Below, one piece after another: positions 33,959 through 42,196 of a stretch of 64,000 nucleotides of DNA. The notes below the pieces were generated by a model, which was given only the letters and a program-made list of their open reading frames with translations, did not search any database and was not told where the DNA came from. The stretch lies in NCBI RefSeq assembly GCF_040676775.1, contig NZ_JBFAPP010000004.1:310001-374000 (forward strand), read 5' to 3'. The stretch is from Micromonospora_G sp040676775 (GTDB lineage Bacteria > Actinomycetota > Actinomycetes > Mycobacteriales > Micromonosporaceae). Made by a program: the position numbers and the translations under genes. Position 1 is the stretch's first letter, and each line of letters opens with the position of its first letter.

Positions 33959-36757
33959 ATGAATAGCCGTAACTGGACGATCCGCTCAAAGATCATCGCG
34001 TTGGTCGCCGTGCCGATCGCCGCGCTGCTGGCGCTGTGGATCTTCGCCACCCTGCTCACCGTCGAGCCCGCCACCCGGCTGCTCTCCGCGCAGTCCCTGC
34101 TCGAAAAGATCGGCCACCCGGGCACCGCCGTGATCGGTGAACTACAGGCCGAACGCCGGCTCTCCGTGCGCTACCTGGCCGGCGGTGACCTGGCCGCCCT
34201 GAACGAACAGCGGGCGAAGACCGACCAGGCGGTGGCCGAGATGCGGCGCCTCACCTACGGCAGCGGCCTGCTCGACTCCGGCGGCGACCAACTCCGTGGC
34301 CGGGTCGACCAGCTCTTCGTGGCCCTCGACGCGCTGCCCTCCGGCCGGGGCTTCATCGACCGCAAGGACATGGACCGGGCCGGGGCGTTCGGTCTCTACA
34401 GCAGCACCGTCTCGCTCACCTACCGGGTCTTCGACTCGATGGCCGCGCTGGGTGTGGACGGCGTCAACGTGGAGTCGCTCAACGTGATCGCCCTCGGTCG
34501 CGCCCGCGAGGTGCTCGACCAGGTCGACGCCGTACTCGCCGGGGCGTTTGTCGCCGGACGGTTCGCCGAGGGGGAATACCCGCAGGTCGTGCAGGCGATC
34601 GGCACCCAGCGCTTCCTCTACGAGGAGTCGGTGGCGAACCTGCCGGACGGCGACCGGGCCGCGTACCAGCGGATGGTCGACGGTGACGACTTCATCCGGG
34701 TCCGGGCGATGATGGCCGACGTGATCGCCAAGGGCCGTACCGGCGCCGCGGTGCCGGTCAGCGCCGAGGCGTGGCGGACCAGTTACGACAACACCCAGCG
34801 GCAGCTGCACGACTTCGAGCTGGCCGCCGCCGACACGCTCACCGACCGGGCCAAGCCGGTCGCGGTCCAGGTGCTGGTCCGGCTCGGCCTCGCCGGCCTG
34901 CTCGGACTGGCCGCGGTCATCCTGTCCATGTTCATCGCGATCCGGGTCGGCCGCTCGCTGATCGGTCGGCTGACCGGCCTGCGTACGGCCGCACTGGACC
35001 TTGCCGGCAACCGGCTGCCCGACGTCGTCGGGCGGTTGCGCCGGGGCGAGGACGTCGACGTCGCCCGCGAGTCACCGGACCTGGAGTACGGCCGGGACGA
35101 GATCGGCCAGGTCGGCAACGCGTTCAGCGAGGTGCAGCGCACCGCCGTACGTTCCGCGGTGGACGAGGCGGGCCTGCGGCGCGGGATGAACGAGGTCTTC
35201 CTCAACATCGCCCGGCGCAGCCAGACCCTGCTGCACCGCCAACTCGCGCTGCTCGACAAGATGGAGCGACGGGTCACCGAGCCGGAGGAACTGGAAGACC
35301 TCTTCCGGATCGACCACATGGCCACCCGGATGCGCCGCCACGCGGAGGACCTGGTCATCCTCGCCGGTGCCGCACCCGGCCGGGGCTGGCGCAACCCGGT
35401 CGCGATGGTCGACGTGATGCGCGGCGCGATCTCCGAGGTCGAGGACTACGCGCGGGTCGACGTGGCGGCCGTACAACCCGCGTCGACAGTCGGCCCGGCG
35501 GTCGGCGACGTCATCCACCTGCTGGCCGAGCTGATCGAGAACGCCACCTCGTTCTCGCCGCCGCACACCCGGGTACGGGTCACCGGCCAACTCCTCCCGA
35601 ACGGGTACGCCGTCGAGGTCGAGGACCGGGGCCTGGGCATGACCCCCGAGGCACTGGAGCTGGCGAACCGGCGGTTGGCCGACCCACCCGAGTTCGACCC
35701 GGTGAACAGCGCCCGGCTGGGCCTGTTCGTGGTCGCCCAACTCGGCGCCAGGCACGGGGTCAAGGTGCAACTGCGCCCGTCCCCGTACGGCGGGGTGACC
35801 GCGGTGGCGTTGATCCCCGGCGAGCTGGTCGCGCCCGGCAACGGCCCGCTCGCCCTGCCCGGTCGACCGGCCGAACCGGTCGACGAGGCCGACACGGTCG
35901 AGGCCGGCGAGCTGGTGGAGCCGGGGTCCGGGCCGGCGCCCGGTGCGGTGTCGGCGACGCTTTCCGGGGCGCTGGCCTCGCGTAGCGGCGGCCCGGGCAC
36001 CCGGGCCGGGCTGACCGGCCTGACCGGTTCCGGCCAGCGGGCCGGCGCTGGGTTGCCGGAGCGCCGGGCACGGACCCTGGGTCGGTTGACCGCCGTTCCG
36101 AGCGCACCGGACCGGGACGCACCGGACCGGACCGCCAACCCGTTCGCGTCGCCCGTCGGCACGCCCGCCGAAGCGCTTCCGCCGCCCGCCGACCCCGCCG
36201 CGGCTCCGGTGGGTGAGGACGGCCTGCCCCGCCGGATCCGGCAGACCAGCCTGGCACCGCAGCTGCGCGAGCCGACGGTGCCGGCCGAGCCGGCCACCCG
36301 CGCCGTCGTCGGCGAGGGCGCACCGACCCAGCGGCCGAAGCCGGCCGCGGCCCGCTCGCCCGAGGAGGTTCGGGCGATGATGTCGGCGATGCAGGCCGGC
36401 ACCGCTCGTGGGCGTCGTGACGCGGCGGGTCCGACCGATTCGCCCACCGTCCAACTGGCGACCATCAAGCCGCACACCGCCGCGCCGCAAGCCCCTGCCG
36501 CGCCGACGGTTTCCGTACGGCCTCCGCTCTCCGGCAACGGCAGCCCGCTCGGGACCGCGCCCTCGGGCAACGGCGGCCCGACCACGACGACTCCTTCCGG
36601 CAACGGCAAGCCCGTCGAGACCGCGCCCTCGGGCGACGGCAAGCCGGTCGAGAGCGCTGCTCCGGGGGACGACGCGCCGGTCACCGCCCCGCCGGCCAGC
36701 TCAGCCGATGCCCCGGTCGCCGACCCGGGCTCCACCGATTCTGGAAGGGACGCGTAG
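33959..36757 (+). CDS. cvnA: Conservon sensor histidine kinase-like protein with nitrate/nitrite-sensing domain (CvnA)
   Basis: 932 residues. An N-terminal helix (IIALVAVPIAALLALWIFAT) leads to an extracellular NIT-type helical sensor (GELQAERRLSVRYLAG and downstream), a second helix near LAGLLGLAAVILSMFIAIRV, a HAMP-like linker, and an HATPase_c domain with N-box LAELIENATSFSPPHTRV and G-box VEDRGLGMTPEAL. The dimerisation segment reads LLHRQLALLDKMERR and lacks a clear phosphoacceptor His in the classical context, as usual for this class. The last about 280 residues are disordered, with SGNG-K/P repeats. It heads the operon kinase-roadblock-DUF742-GTPase and overlaps the next gene (TAGTG). 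Confidence 0.88.
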   Translation: MNSRNWTIRSKIIALVAVPIAALLALWIFATLLTVEPATRLLSAQSLLEKIGHPGTAVIGELQAERRLSVRYLAGGDLAALNEQRAKTDQAVAEMRRLTYGSGLLDSGGDQLRGRVDQLFVALDALPSGRGFIDRKDMDRAGAFGLYSSTVSLTYRVFDSMAALGVDGVNVESLNVIALGRAREVLDQVDAVLAGAFVAGRFAEGEYPQVVQAIGTQRFLYEESVANLPDGDRAAYQRMVDGDDFIRVRAMMADVIAKGRTGAAVPVSAEAWRTSYDNTQRQLHDFELAAADTLTDRAKPVAVQVLVRLGLAGLLGLAAVILSMFIAIRVGRSLIGRLTGLRTAALDLAGNRLPDVVGRLRRGEDVDVARESPDLEYGRDEIGQVGNAFSEVQRTAVRSAVDEAGLRRGMNEVFLNIARRSQTLLHRQLALLDKMERRVTEPEELEDLFRIDHMATRMRRHAEDLVILAGAAPGRGWRNPVAMVDVMRGAISEVEDYARVDVAAVQPASTVGPAVGDVIHLLAELIENATSFSPPHTRVRVTGQLLPNGYAVEVEDRGLGMTPEALELANRRLADPPEFDPVNSARLGLFVVAQLGARHGVKVQLRPSPYGGVTAVALIPGELVAPGNGPLALPGRPAEPVDEADTVEAGELVEPGSGPAPGAVSATLSGALASRSGGPGTRAGLTGLTGSGQRAGAGLPERRARTLGRLTAVPSAPDRDAPDRTANPFASPVGTPAEALPPPADPAAAPVGEDGLPRRIRQTSLAPQLREPTVPAEPATRAVVGEGAPTQRPKPAAARSPEEVRAMMSAMQAGTARGRRDAAGPTDSPTVQLATIKPHTAAPQAPAAPTVSVRPPLSGNGSPLGTAPSGNGGPTTTTPSGNGKPVETAPSGDGKPVESAAPGDDAPVTAPPASSADAPVADPGSTDSGRDA

Positions 36758-37176
36758 TGGTGCACCCGACGAGGCCGGCCGATCTCGCCTGGCTCCTCGA
36801 CGACCTGGTGGAGCGCGTACCGACGGCGGAACAGGCCGTAGTGCTCTCCGCGGACGGGTTGCTGATGGCCGCGTCCCGCGGGCTGTCCCAGGAGGACGCC
36901 GAGCACATGTCCGCGATGGCCGCCGGCTTCCAGAGCCTGGCCAAGGGGGCGAGCCGGCAGTTCACCGCCGGACCGGTACGGCAGACCGTGGTCGAGATGG
37001 AGTCGGCGTTCCTCTTCGTCACCGCCGCCGGGCAGGGGGCCTGCCTGGCCGTGCTCTGTGGTGCCGACTCCGACATCGGCCTGATCGCGTACGAGATGGC
37101 GATGCTGGTGACGAGGGTCGGCGAATACCTGAGCACACCGAGCCGTGGCGCTGGGGTGACCGCCGATGCAAGATGA
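36757..37176 (+). CDS. cvnB: Roadblock/LC7 domain protein of the conservon (CvnB)
   Basis: 139 residues: a single roadblock/LC7 fold (LAWLLDDLVERVPTAEQAVV, ADGLLMAASRGL, LAVLCGADSDIGLIAYEM). In characterised conservons this protein associates with the membrane kinase and with the small GTPase, in a complex reminiscent of eukaryotic G-protein signalling and MglB of Myxococcus. The GTG start overlaps the kinase stop and the 3' end overlaps cvnC by 11 bp, so production is coupled. Confidence 0.92.
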   Translation: MVHPTRPADLAWLLDDLVERVPTAEQAVVLSADGLLMAASRGLSQEDAEHMSAMAAGFQSLAKGASRQFTAGPVRQTVVEMESAFLFVTAAGQGACLAVLCGADSDIGLIAYEMAMLVTRVGEYLSTPSRGAGVTADAR

Positions 37177-37555
37177 CCTGCCCGGACCACACCACGACTG
37201 GCTGGATTCCGACGCCGGGCCGGTGGTCCGCCCGTACATGATGACGGGGGGTCGGGTCCGGCCGGCGATCGGCGGCTTCGACCTGGTCGCGTTCGTGGTC
37301 GCGGCGGTGCCCAGCGGCGACAGCCGGGCCGACCCGCTCCAGCCGGAACACCGGCAGATCCTCCGGCTGAGCCAGGAGCCGATCTCGGTCGCCGAGGTCG
37401 CCTCCTACCTCGACCTGCCGCTGGGGGTGGTCCGGATCCTCCTCGCCGACCTGCTCACGGCCGACCTGATCGCGATGCACGAACCTTCGTCGGCGCCCAG
37501 TTTCCCCGAAGACGACATCCTCAAGGCGGTGGTCAATGGACTCCGTGCGCTCTGA
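37166..37555 (+). CDS. cvnC: DUF742 protein of the conservon (CvnC)
   Basis: 129 residues of the DUF742 family. It begins with the typical segment VVRPYMMTGGRVRPA and continues with a winged-helix-like part, LSQEPISVAEVASYLDLPLG followed by VVRILLADLLTADLIAMH. It is a cytoplasmic partner in the conservon complex whose biochemical role is not established; the fold suggests protein or nucleic-acid binding. It overlaps both neighbouring genes. Confidence 0.92.
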   Translation: MQDDLPGPHHDWLDSDAGPVVRPYMMTGGRVRPAIGGFDLVAFVVAAVPSGDSRADPLQPEHRQILRLSQEPISVAEVASYLDLPLGVVRILLADLLTADLIAMHEPSSAPSFPEDDILKAVVNGLRAL

Positions 37556-38138
37556 CCGGGACAGCTCCGCCCAGCGGATCCCGCTCGCGTTGAAGATCCT
37601 GGTCGCCGGTGGCTTCGGGGCCGGCAAGACCACCCTGGTCGGCGCCGTGAGCGAGATCAAGCCGTTGCAGACCGAGGAGATCCTCACCGACGCCGGGGTG
37701 GGCACCGACGACCTGGTCGGTGTCGAGAGCAAGACGACCACCACGGTCGCGATGGACTTCGGCCGCATTTCCATCAACGAGGACCTGCAGGTCTACCTCT
37801 TCGGCACCCCGGGCCAGGACCGGTTCTGGTTCCTCTGGGACGAGTTGGCGTTCGGCGCCCTCGGGGCGGTGGTGCTGGCCGACACCCGCCGGCTCGCCGA
37901 CTGTTTCCCGTCGGTGGACTACTTCGAGCGGCGGGGTACGCCGTTCGTGGTCGGGGTGAACTGCTTCGAGGGCGCGCAACAGTTCAGCCCGGCCTCGGTT
38001 CGGGTCGCGCTGGATCTCGACCCGGACGTGCCGGTTGTCCTCTGCGACGCCCGCAGCCGCCAGTCCGGCAAGGGCGTACTGGTCAGCCTGGTCGAGCACG
38101 TCGCCGCGCGGCGGGGCGTACCGGTTTCGGCGAACTGA
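37536..38138 (+). CDS. cvnD: Small GTP-binding protein of the conservon (CvnD)
   Basis: 200-residue Ras-like/MglA-like GTPase: P-loop GGFGAGKTT near residue 25, switch region TTTTVAMDFG, G3 motif FGTPGQDRFWF, and GVNCFE in the place of the canonical NKxD base-recognition motif. Conservon GTPases act with the roadblock and DUF742 partners to relay the kinase signal, influencing development and antibiotic production in Streptomyces. The final gene of the operon; convergent with lutC only 13 bp away. Confidence 0.92.
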   Translation: MDSVRSDRDSSAQRIPLALKILVAGGFGAGKTTLVGAVSEIKPLQTEEILTDAGVGTDDLVGVESKTTTTVAMDFGRISINEDLQVYLFGTPGQDRFWFLWDELAFGALGAVVLADTRRLADCFPSVDYFERRGTPFVVGVNCFEGAQQFSPASVRVALDLDPDVPVVLCDARSRQSGKGVLVSLVEHVAARRGVPVSAN

Positions 38139-38151
38139 TCGCCGCCGCCGG

Positions 38152-38808
38152 TCAGCCGGCCACGATCAGCACGTCCAGCCGGCGCGGACCGTGCACACCC
38201 TCGACCCGGTTCAGCTCGATGTCGCTGGTCGCCGACGGCCCGGAGACCAGGGTCAGCGGCCGGGTCGGGTCGGTGAGCCGGTGCAGTGCCTGCGGCACCC
38301 CGCCGACGACCTGACCGGCCCGCACGACGCAGACATGGTGGTCGGGGACCAGGGTGAGCAGCCGTCGGCCCTGGTCGGCGCCGGTGTCGAGGATCAGCGT
38401 GCCGGTCTGGGCGATCGCCACCGCGCAGCCGGTCACCACGGCGAGCCCCGGCGCGTCCAGGTCGGTCACCGTCAGGGGCCGCGGCTCGCCGTCGCGCACG
38501 ACCGTCCCCGGGTACGCGGACAGCCAGCCGGCCGGCAGTCCCGCCGCGACCGCCACCGCCGGTACGCCGTCGAGCAGCCCGCCCAGCGCCTGCGCGATCC
38601 CGTCGGGGTTGCAGTGGGTGACCGTGGCCTTGTAGTCGACCAGCCGGTCCACCAGCAGCTCGACCAGGGCCGGATCGGTCCCACCGCCGGGGCCGCCCGG
38701 CTGCGCGTCGGCCGGTTCCGGCTGGACCACGTACTGCCGGGGCACGGTGACCGGGGCGATCGGTGCGACCGCCCGCAGCCGGGCCATGATCTCGTCCCGA
38801 GCGCTCAC
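38152..38808 (-). CDS. lutC: Lactate utilisation protein C (LUD domain)
   Basis: 218-residue LUD/LutC-family protein (LVDRLVDYKATVTHCN ... GCAVAIAQTGTLILDTGADQ ... TLVPDHHVCVVRAGQVVGGV ... SGPSATSDIELNRVEGVHGP). It is the third component of the LutABC iron-sulphur lactate oxidase system that converts L-lactate to pyruvate. The GTG start has a GAGGGAG site and lies 18 bp after lutB, so it is cotranscribed with it. Confidence 0.9.
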   Translation of the reverse strand: MSARDEIMARLRAVAPIAPVTVPRQYVVQPEPADAQPGGPGGGTDPALVELLVDRLVDYKATVTHCNPDGIAQALGGLLDGVPAVAVAAGLPAGWLSAYPGTVVRDGEPRPLTVTDLDAPGLAVVTGCAVAIAQTGTLILDTGADQGRRLLTLVPDHHVCVVRAGQVVGGVPQALHRLTDPTRPLTLVSGPSATSDIELNRVEGVHGPRRLDVLIVAG

Positions 38809-38826
38809 GACAGCTCCCTCATGTGT

Positions 38827-40272
38827 TCAGCCCCGGCCACGGCCGGCCCACCATTCGCGGAAGGTCTCCGGTGCCGGCAGCGGCGCGTCCCGGGTGGAGG
38901 TCCAGCCGGACAGCGGCCAGGGCAGGTGCCGGATCGCGGTCTGCCGGCCACCCCGGCGCAACGGGGCGGAACCACGCCGGGCCGCGCGCAGGGCGGCGGT
39001 GTAGCGGCGACGGTCCCGCATTACCCAGGACATCGCCCGCATCGCGGTCCGTTCCGCCGACGGCCGGCCCCGTTTGGCGTCGACACCTTGCTGGCGCAGG
39101 TGCACCAACACCTCGGGAATGTCGATCCGGACCGGGCAGGCGTCGAAGCAGGCGCCGCAGAGCGTCGAGGCGTACGGCAGGGTCCGGTTCGCGCCCGCGT
39201 CCGGCCCGGTCATCTGCGGTGACAGGATCGCGCCGATCGGGCCCGGGTAGACCGACCCGTACGCGTGCCCGCCGACCCGCTCGTAGACCGGGCACACGTT
39301 CAGGCAGGCCGAGCAGCGGATACAGCGCAACGCCTGCCGCCCGACCGGGTCGGCCCGGGTGTCGGTACGCCCGTTGTCCACCAGCACGATGTGCACCTGC
39401 TGCGGCCCGTCGCCCTCGGTGACCCCGGTCCACATCGAGGTGTACGGGTTCATCCGCTCGCCGGTCGAGGAGCGGGGCAGCAGTTGCAGGAACACCTCCA
39501 GGTCGCCGAAGGTGGACAGCAGCTTCTCGATCCCCACCACGGAGATCAGCGTCTCCGGCAGGGTGAGGCACATCCGCCCGTTGCCCTCGGATTCGACCAC
39601 CACCAGGGTGCCGGTGTCGGCGATGGCGAAGTTGGCGCCGGAGACGGCGACCTTGGCGGAGAGGAACTTGGCGCGCAGGTGCCGGCGGGCGGCCTCGGCG
39701 AGCGCGGCCGGTTCGTCGGTGAGCGACGAGGCGTCCACGCCGGGCATCCGCTCGGCGAAGATGTCGCGGATCTGGTGCCGGTTGTAGTGGATCGCCGGGA
39801 CCAGGATGTGCGATGGCTGGTCGTCGGCGAGTTGCACGATCAGCTCGGCCAGGTCGGTCTCCACGGCGTCGATGCCGACCGCTTCGAGCGCCTCGTTCAG
39901 CCCGATCTCCTGGGTGGCCATCGACTTGACCTTGACCACCTCGCGGGTGCCGGTCTGCTGGACCAGCCGGGTGACGACCGCGCACGCCTCCGCCGCGTCC
40001 CGGGCCCAGTGCACGGTCGCGCCGGCCGCGGTGGCGGCGGCCTCGAACCGGTCGAGCAGTTCGGGGAGCCGGGCCAGCACGTCGTCCTTGATCGCCGCAC
40101 CGGAGACCCGTAGCGCCTCCCAGTCGGGCACCTCGCCGACCATCCGCAGCCGTTTGTCGCGGATGGTGTGCGTGGCCCGGCGCAGGTTCGCCCGCAACTG
40201 CGGGTCGGCGAGCTTGGTCCGCGCGGCGACCGGAAACGGCAGCCGCGCGACGATGTTCCCGGTCCCGGTCAT
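38827..40272 (-). CDS. lutB: Lactate utilisation iron-sulphur protein B
   Basis: 481 residues. An N-terminal LUD domain (KSMATQEIGLNEALEAVGI, FAIADTGTLVVVESEGNGR) is followed by a ferredoxin-like region with two 4Fe-4S cysteine clusters, CIRCSACLNVCP and CGACFDACPV, and a C-terminal tail. It should carry electrons in the LutABC complex. The ATG after GTGGAGGCAACG is the start; the same frame remains open upstream through the 36-bp tandem array between lutA and lutB, but those codons are not protein-like. Confidence 0.92.
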   Translation of the reverse strand: MTGTGNIVARLPFPVAARTKLADPQLRANLRRATHTIRDKRLRMVGEVPDWEALRVSGAAIKDDVLARLPELLDRFEAAATAAGATVHWARDAAEACAVVTRLVQQTGTREVVKVKSMATQEIGLNEALEAVGIDAVETDLAELIVQLADDQPSHILVPAIHYNRHQIRDIFAERMPGVDASSLTDEPAALAEAARRHLRAKFLSAKVAVSGANFAIADTGTLVVVESEGNGRMCLTLPETLISVVGIEKLLSTFGDLEVFLQLLPRSSTGERMNPYTSMWTGVTEGDGPQQVHIVLVDNGRTDTRADPVGRQALRCIRCSACLNVCPVYERVGGHAYGSVYPGPIGAILSPQMTGPDAGANRTLPYASTLCGACFDACPVRIDIPEVLVHLRQQGVDAKRGRPSAERTAMRAMSWVMRDRRRYTAALRAARRGSAPLRRGGRQTAIRHLPWPLSGWTSTRDAPLPAPETFREWWAGRGRG

Positions 40273-40316
40273 CTCGTTGCCTCCACGTTCCCGGTAGCTG
40301 CCACCCGGTTGCCGGT

Positions 40317-40424
40317 CACCCGGTTGCCGCCCGGGGCCTCCCGGCTCTCGGTCACCCGGTCGCCGTCCGGGGCCTCCCGGCTCTCGGTCACCCGGTCGCC
40401 GCCCGGGGGCACCCGGCTCTCGGT
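40317..40424. repeat. Three 36-bp tandem repeats between lutA and lutB
   Basis: Units at 40317, 40353 and 40389 begin CACCCGGT and end CCCGGCTCTCGGT, with only a few differences; a partial unit precedes them. The array abuts the lutA stop codon and fills most of the 151-bp gap before lutB. The units are contiguous, so this is not a CRISPR. Confidence 0.88.
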
Positions 40425-41209
40425 CACCTGGCGCTCTCCGCGGTCGGGGTGAGGAGGTCGGCCGTACCGGCGAGGATCTCCGCGTAGTGGATGGCCCGTA
40501 CCTCGGGGCGGGTGCCGCCGTCGCCGTCGGGTTCGCCGGTACGGCGGGACAGTCCGCCGCCGATGTGCGCCAGGCAGGAGTTGTCCGCCGCGGCGACGTA
40601 CCGGGCGCCGGTCGAGCAGACCGCGTCGCACTTGTCGGCCAGCATCGCGCCGGAGACCCCGGCGTTCTTGACCGCGAAGGTGCCGCCGAAGCCGCAGCAC
40701 TCCTGCGCGCCCGGCAGCTCGACCAGGTCGATGTCGCGTACGGCGCGGAGCAGTTGCAGCGGCCGGTCGCCGAGACGCAGCATGCGCAGGCCGTGACAGG
40801 TCGGGTGGTACGTGACCCGGTGCGGGAACGAGGCACCGAGGTCGGTCACGCCGAGCACGTCGACCAGCAGTTCGGAGAGTTCGTACGTGCGTGGCGCGAG
40901 GTGTGCGACCCGCTCGGCCAGCGCCGGCTCGGAGGCGGCCAGCCGGGGGTACGACTCACGCACCATCGCCACGCACGAACCGGACGGGGCCACCACGGCG
41001 TCGTACGGCTCGAAGGTGTCGACGAACCGGCGGACCAGCGGCATCGCCTCGGCCCGGTAACCGCTGTTGGCGTGCATCTGGCCGCAGCAGCTCTGTTCGA
41101 GGGGGAACTCGACGGTGTGGCCGAGCCGTTCCAGGATCGTCACCACCGCCTTCCCGGTGCCGGGGAACACCAGGTCGTTGACGCAGGTCACGAAGAGCGC
41201 GATGCGCAC
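40424..41209 (-). CDS. lutA: Lactate utilisation protein A (CCG-domain oxidoreductase)
   Basis: 261 residues with the two cysteine-rich CCG domains of the LutA/GlpC heterodisulfide-reductase-like family: EQSCCGQMHANSGY and GAQECCGFGGTFAV, each with an upstream single cysteine. It works with LutB and LutC in L-lactate oxidation. The start is GTG (GTGCGCATCGCG) with AAGGAG before it. The stop codon is the first base of the 36-bp repeat array. Confidence 0.92.
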   Translation of the reverse strand: MRIALFVTCVNDLVFPGTGKAVVTILERLGHTVEFPLEQSCCGQMHANSGYRAEAMPLVRRFVDTFEPYDAVVAPSGSCVAMVRESYPRLAASEPALAERVAHLAPRTYELSELLVDVLGVTDLGASFPHRVTYHPTCHGLRMLRLGDRPLQLLRAVRDIDLVELPGAQECCGFGGTFAVKNAGVSGAMLADKCDAVCSTGARYVAAADNSCLAHIGGGLSRRTGEPDGDGGTRPEVRAIHYAEILAGTADLLTPTAESAR

Positions 41210-41258
41210 GGGTTCTCCTTTCGCGGCAGGTCGGTCCGGTCCGCCACGGTCGACGGGT

Positions 41259-41366
41259 TGGCTGGTCGCGGCATGTCAGGTTGTCTCGAAGACGGGGTTG
41301 GTCGCGGCATGTCAGGTTGTCTCGAAGACGGGGCTGGTCGCGGCACGTCAGGTCGTCTCGAAGAAG
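41259..41366. repeat. Three 36-bp tandem repeats duplicating the 3' end of gntR
   Basis: Units at 41259, 41295 and 41331 each contain GTCAGGTTGTCTCGAAGACG or a close variant. The last unit is the real 3' end of gntR, encoding FFETT and the TGA stop; the other two are copies lying downstream of that stop, toward lutA. Confidence 0.9.
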
Positions 41367-42034
41367 GGCAGGTGCCGGTCGCGGGCGGCGAGCAGATGGG
41401 CGCGCATGGCAGCACCGGCGGTGTCGGCGTCGCCGGCCGTGACCGCGTCCACGATCCGGTGGTGTTCGCGGGCGCTGATCCCGTGGTGGGTGGCCGGGAA
41501 GTAGAGCCGGAACAGGTGCAGGTGGGAGCGGAGTCGCACGATCGCGTCGTGTAGCAACCGGTTGCCGGCCTGTTCGGCGACGAGGTGGTGAAATCGGGCG
41601 TCCTGGTTGGTGAACTCGGCGATGGCGGCGAAGCCCTCGGTGCCCGGTGCCGGGCCGGGGAGTTCGGCCGCGCCGCGCAGTGCGGCGAGTGCCTCGGCGG
41701 GGTCGGGAAGCTCGGCGATCCGGCTGGTGGCGCGTTCGGTGGCGACCGGTTCGAGCAGGAGTCGCATCTCGACCAGTTCGTCGAACTCGGCGCGGGTGAG
41801 CAGCGGGGTGGCGGTGTATCCGGCGAGTGCGCGCTTGCGGACCAGCCCGTCGGATTCGAGCCGGGCGAGCGCCTCGCGTACCGGGGTGGGGGAGACCTGT
41901 AGCTGTCGGGCGAGGCCGTCGATGTTGATCCGTTCGCCGGGCGCGACGGCATGGTCCATCACCAACGTACGCACCGACTCGTAGACGTCGTCGGCGAGTG
42001 TTGTCCGTCGCGCGGGCCGCAATACCTCCACCAC
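41348..42034 (-). CDS. GntR-family (FadR subgroup, FCD) regulator of the lut operon
   Basis: About 228 residues. An N-terminal winged helix (TTLADDVYESVRTLVMDHAV, APGERINIDGLARQLQVSPT then PVREALARLESDGLV) is followed by a helical FCD ligand-binding domain with the metal-site-type residues DARFHHLVAEQAGN and EHHRIVDAV. It heads gntR-lutABC, so it most likely senses lactate or another carboxylate, like LldR/LutR. The frame reaches an ATG at 42058, but that codon lies in a perfect palindrome and has no ribosome-binding site; the GTG at 42034 has AGGA 9 nt before it. The 3' end is tandemly duplicated. Confidence 0.85.
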   Translation of the reverse strand: MVEVLRPARRTTLADDVYESVRTLVMDHAVAPGERINIDGLARQLQVSPTPVREALARLESDGLVRKRALAGYTATPLLTRAEFDELVEMRLLLEPVATERATSRIAELPDPAEALAALRGAAELPGPAPGTEGFAAIAEFTNQDARFHHLVAEQAGNRLLHDAIVRLRSHLHLFRLYFPATHHGISAREHHRIVDAVTAGDADTAGAAMRAHLLAARDRHLPFFETT

Positions 42035-42041
42035 GATCGAA

Positions 42042-42055
42042 GATCCTATAGGATC
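42042..42055. promoter_or_regulatory. Perfect 14-bp palindrome, probable GntR operator
   Basis: GATCCTATAGGATC lies immediately before the start of the gntR gene. FadR-type GntR proteins bind short palindromes of this size and often repress their own operon, so this is the probable operator of gntR-lutABC. Confidence 0.7.
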
Positions 42056-42067
42056 CATCGCGCGATT

Positions 42068-42115
42068 AGGAAGGGCCTTTCCCGTCACAAATAGCGGCAA
42101 CGAGGGGCCCTTCCT
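42068..42115. terminator. Inverted repeat of a type recurring in this genus group
   Basis: AGGAAGGGCC pairs with GGCCCTTCCT over a 28-nt loop, between divergent genes. It resembles the AGGACC/GGTCCT hairpin at 3204. Its role is unclear, because terminators are not expected between divergent starts. Confidence 0.5.
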
Positions 42116-42196
42116 TTCAGGCGGAAACCGGTGCGCTCTGGTTGGATCGAGCGGGTGCATCAGCACCAGCAAGCGGGCGGCGGACGGAGCGATGCG

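Noticed and set aside
40317..41366. CRISPR array (36-bp repeats)
   Set aside because: Repeat units are contiguous without spacers, and no cas genes are present; they are simple tandem duplications.
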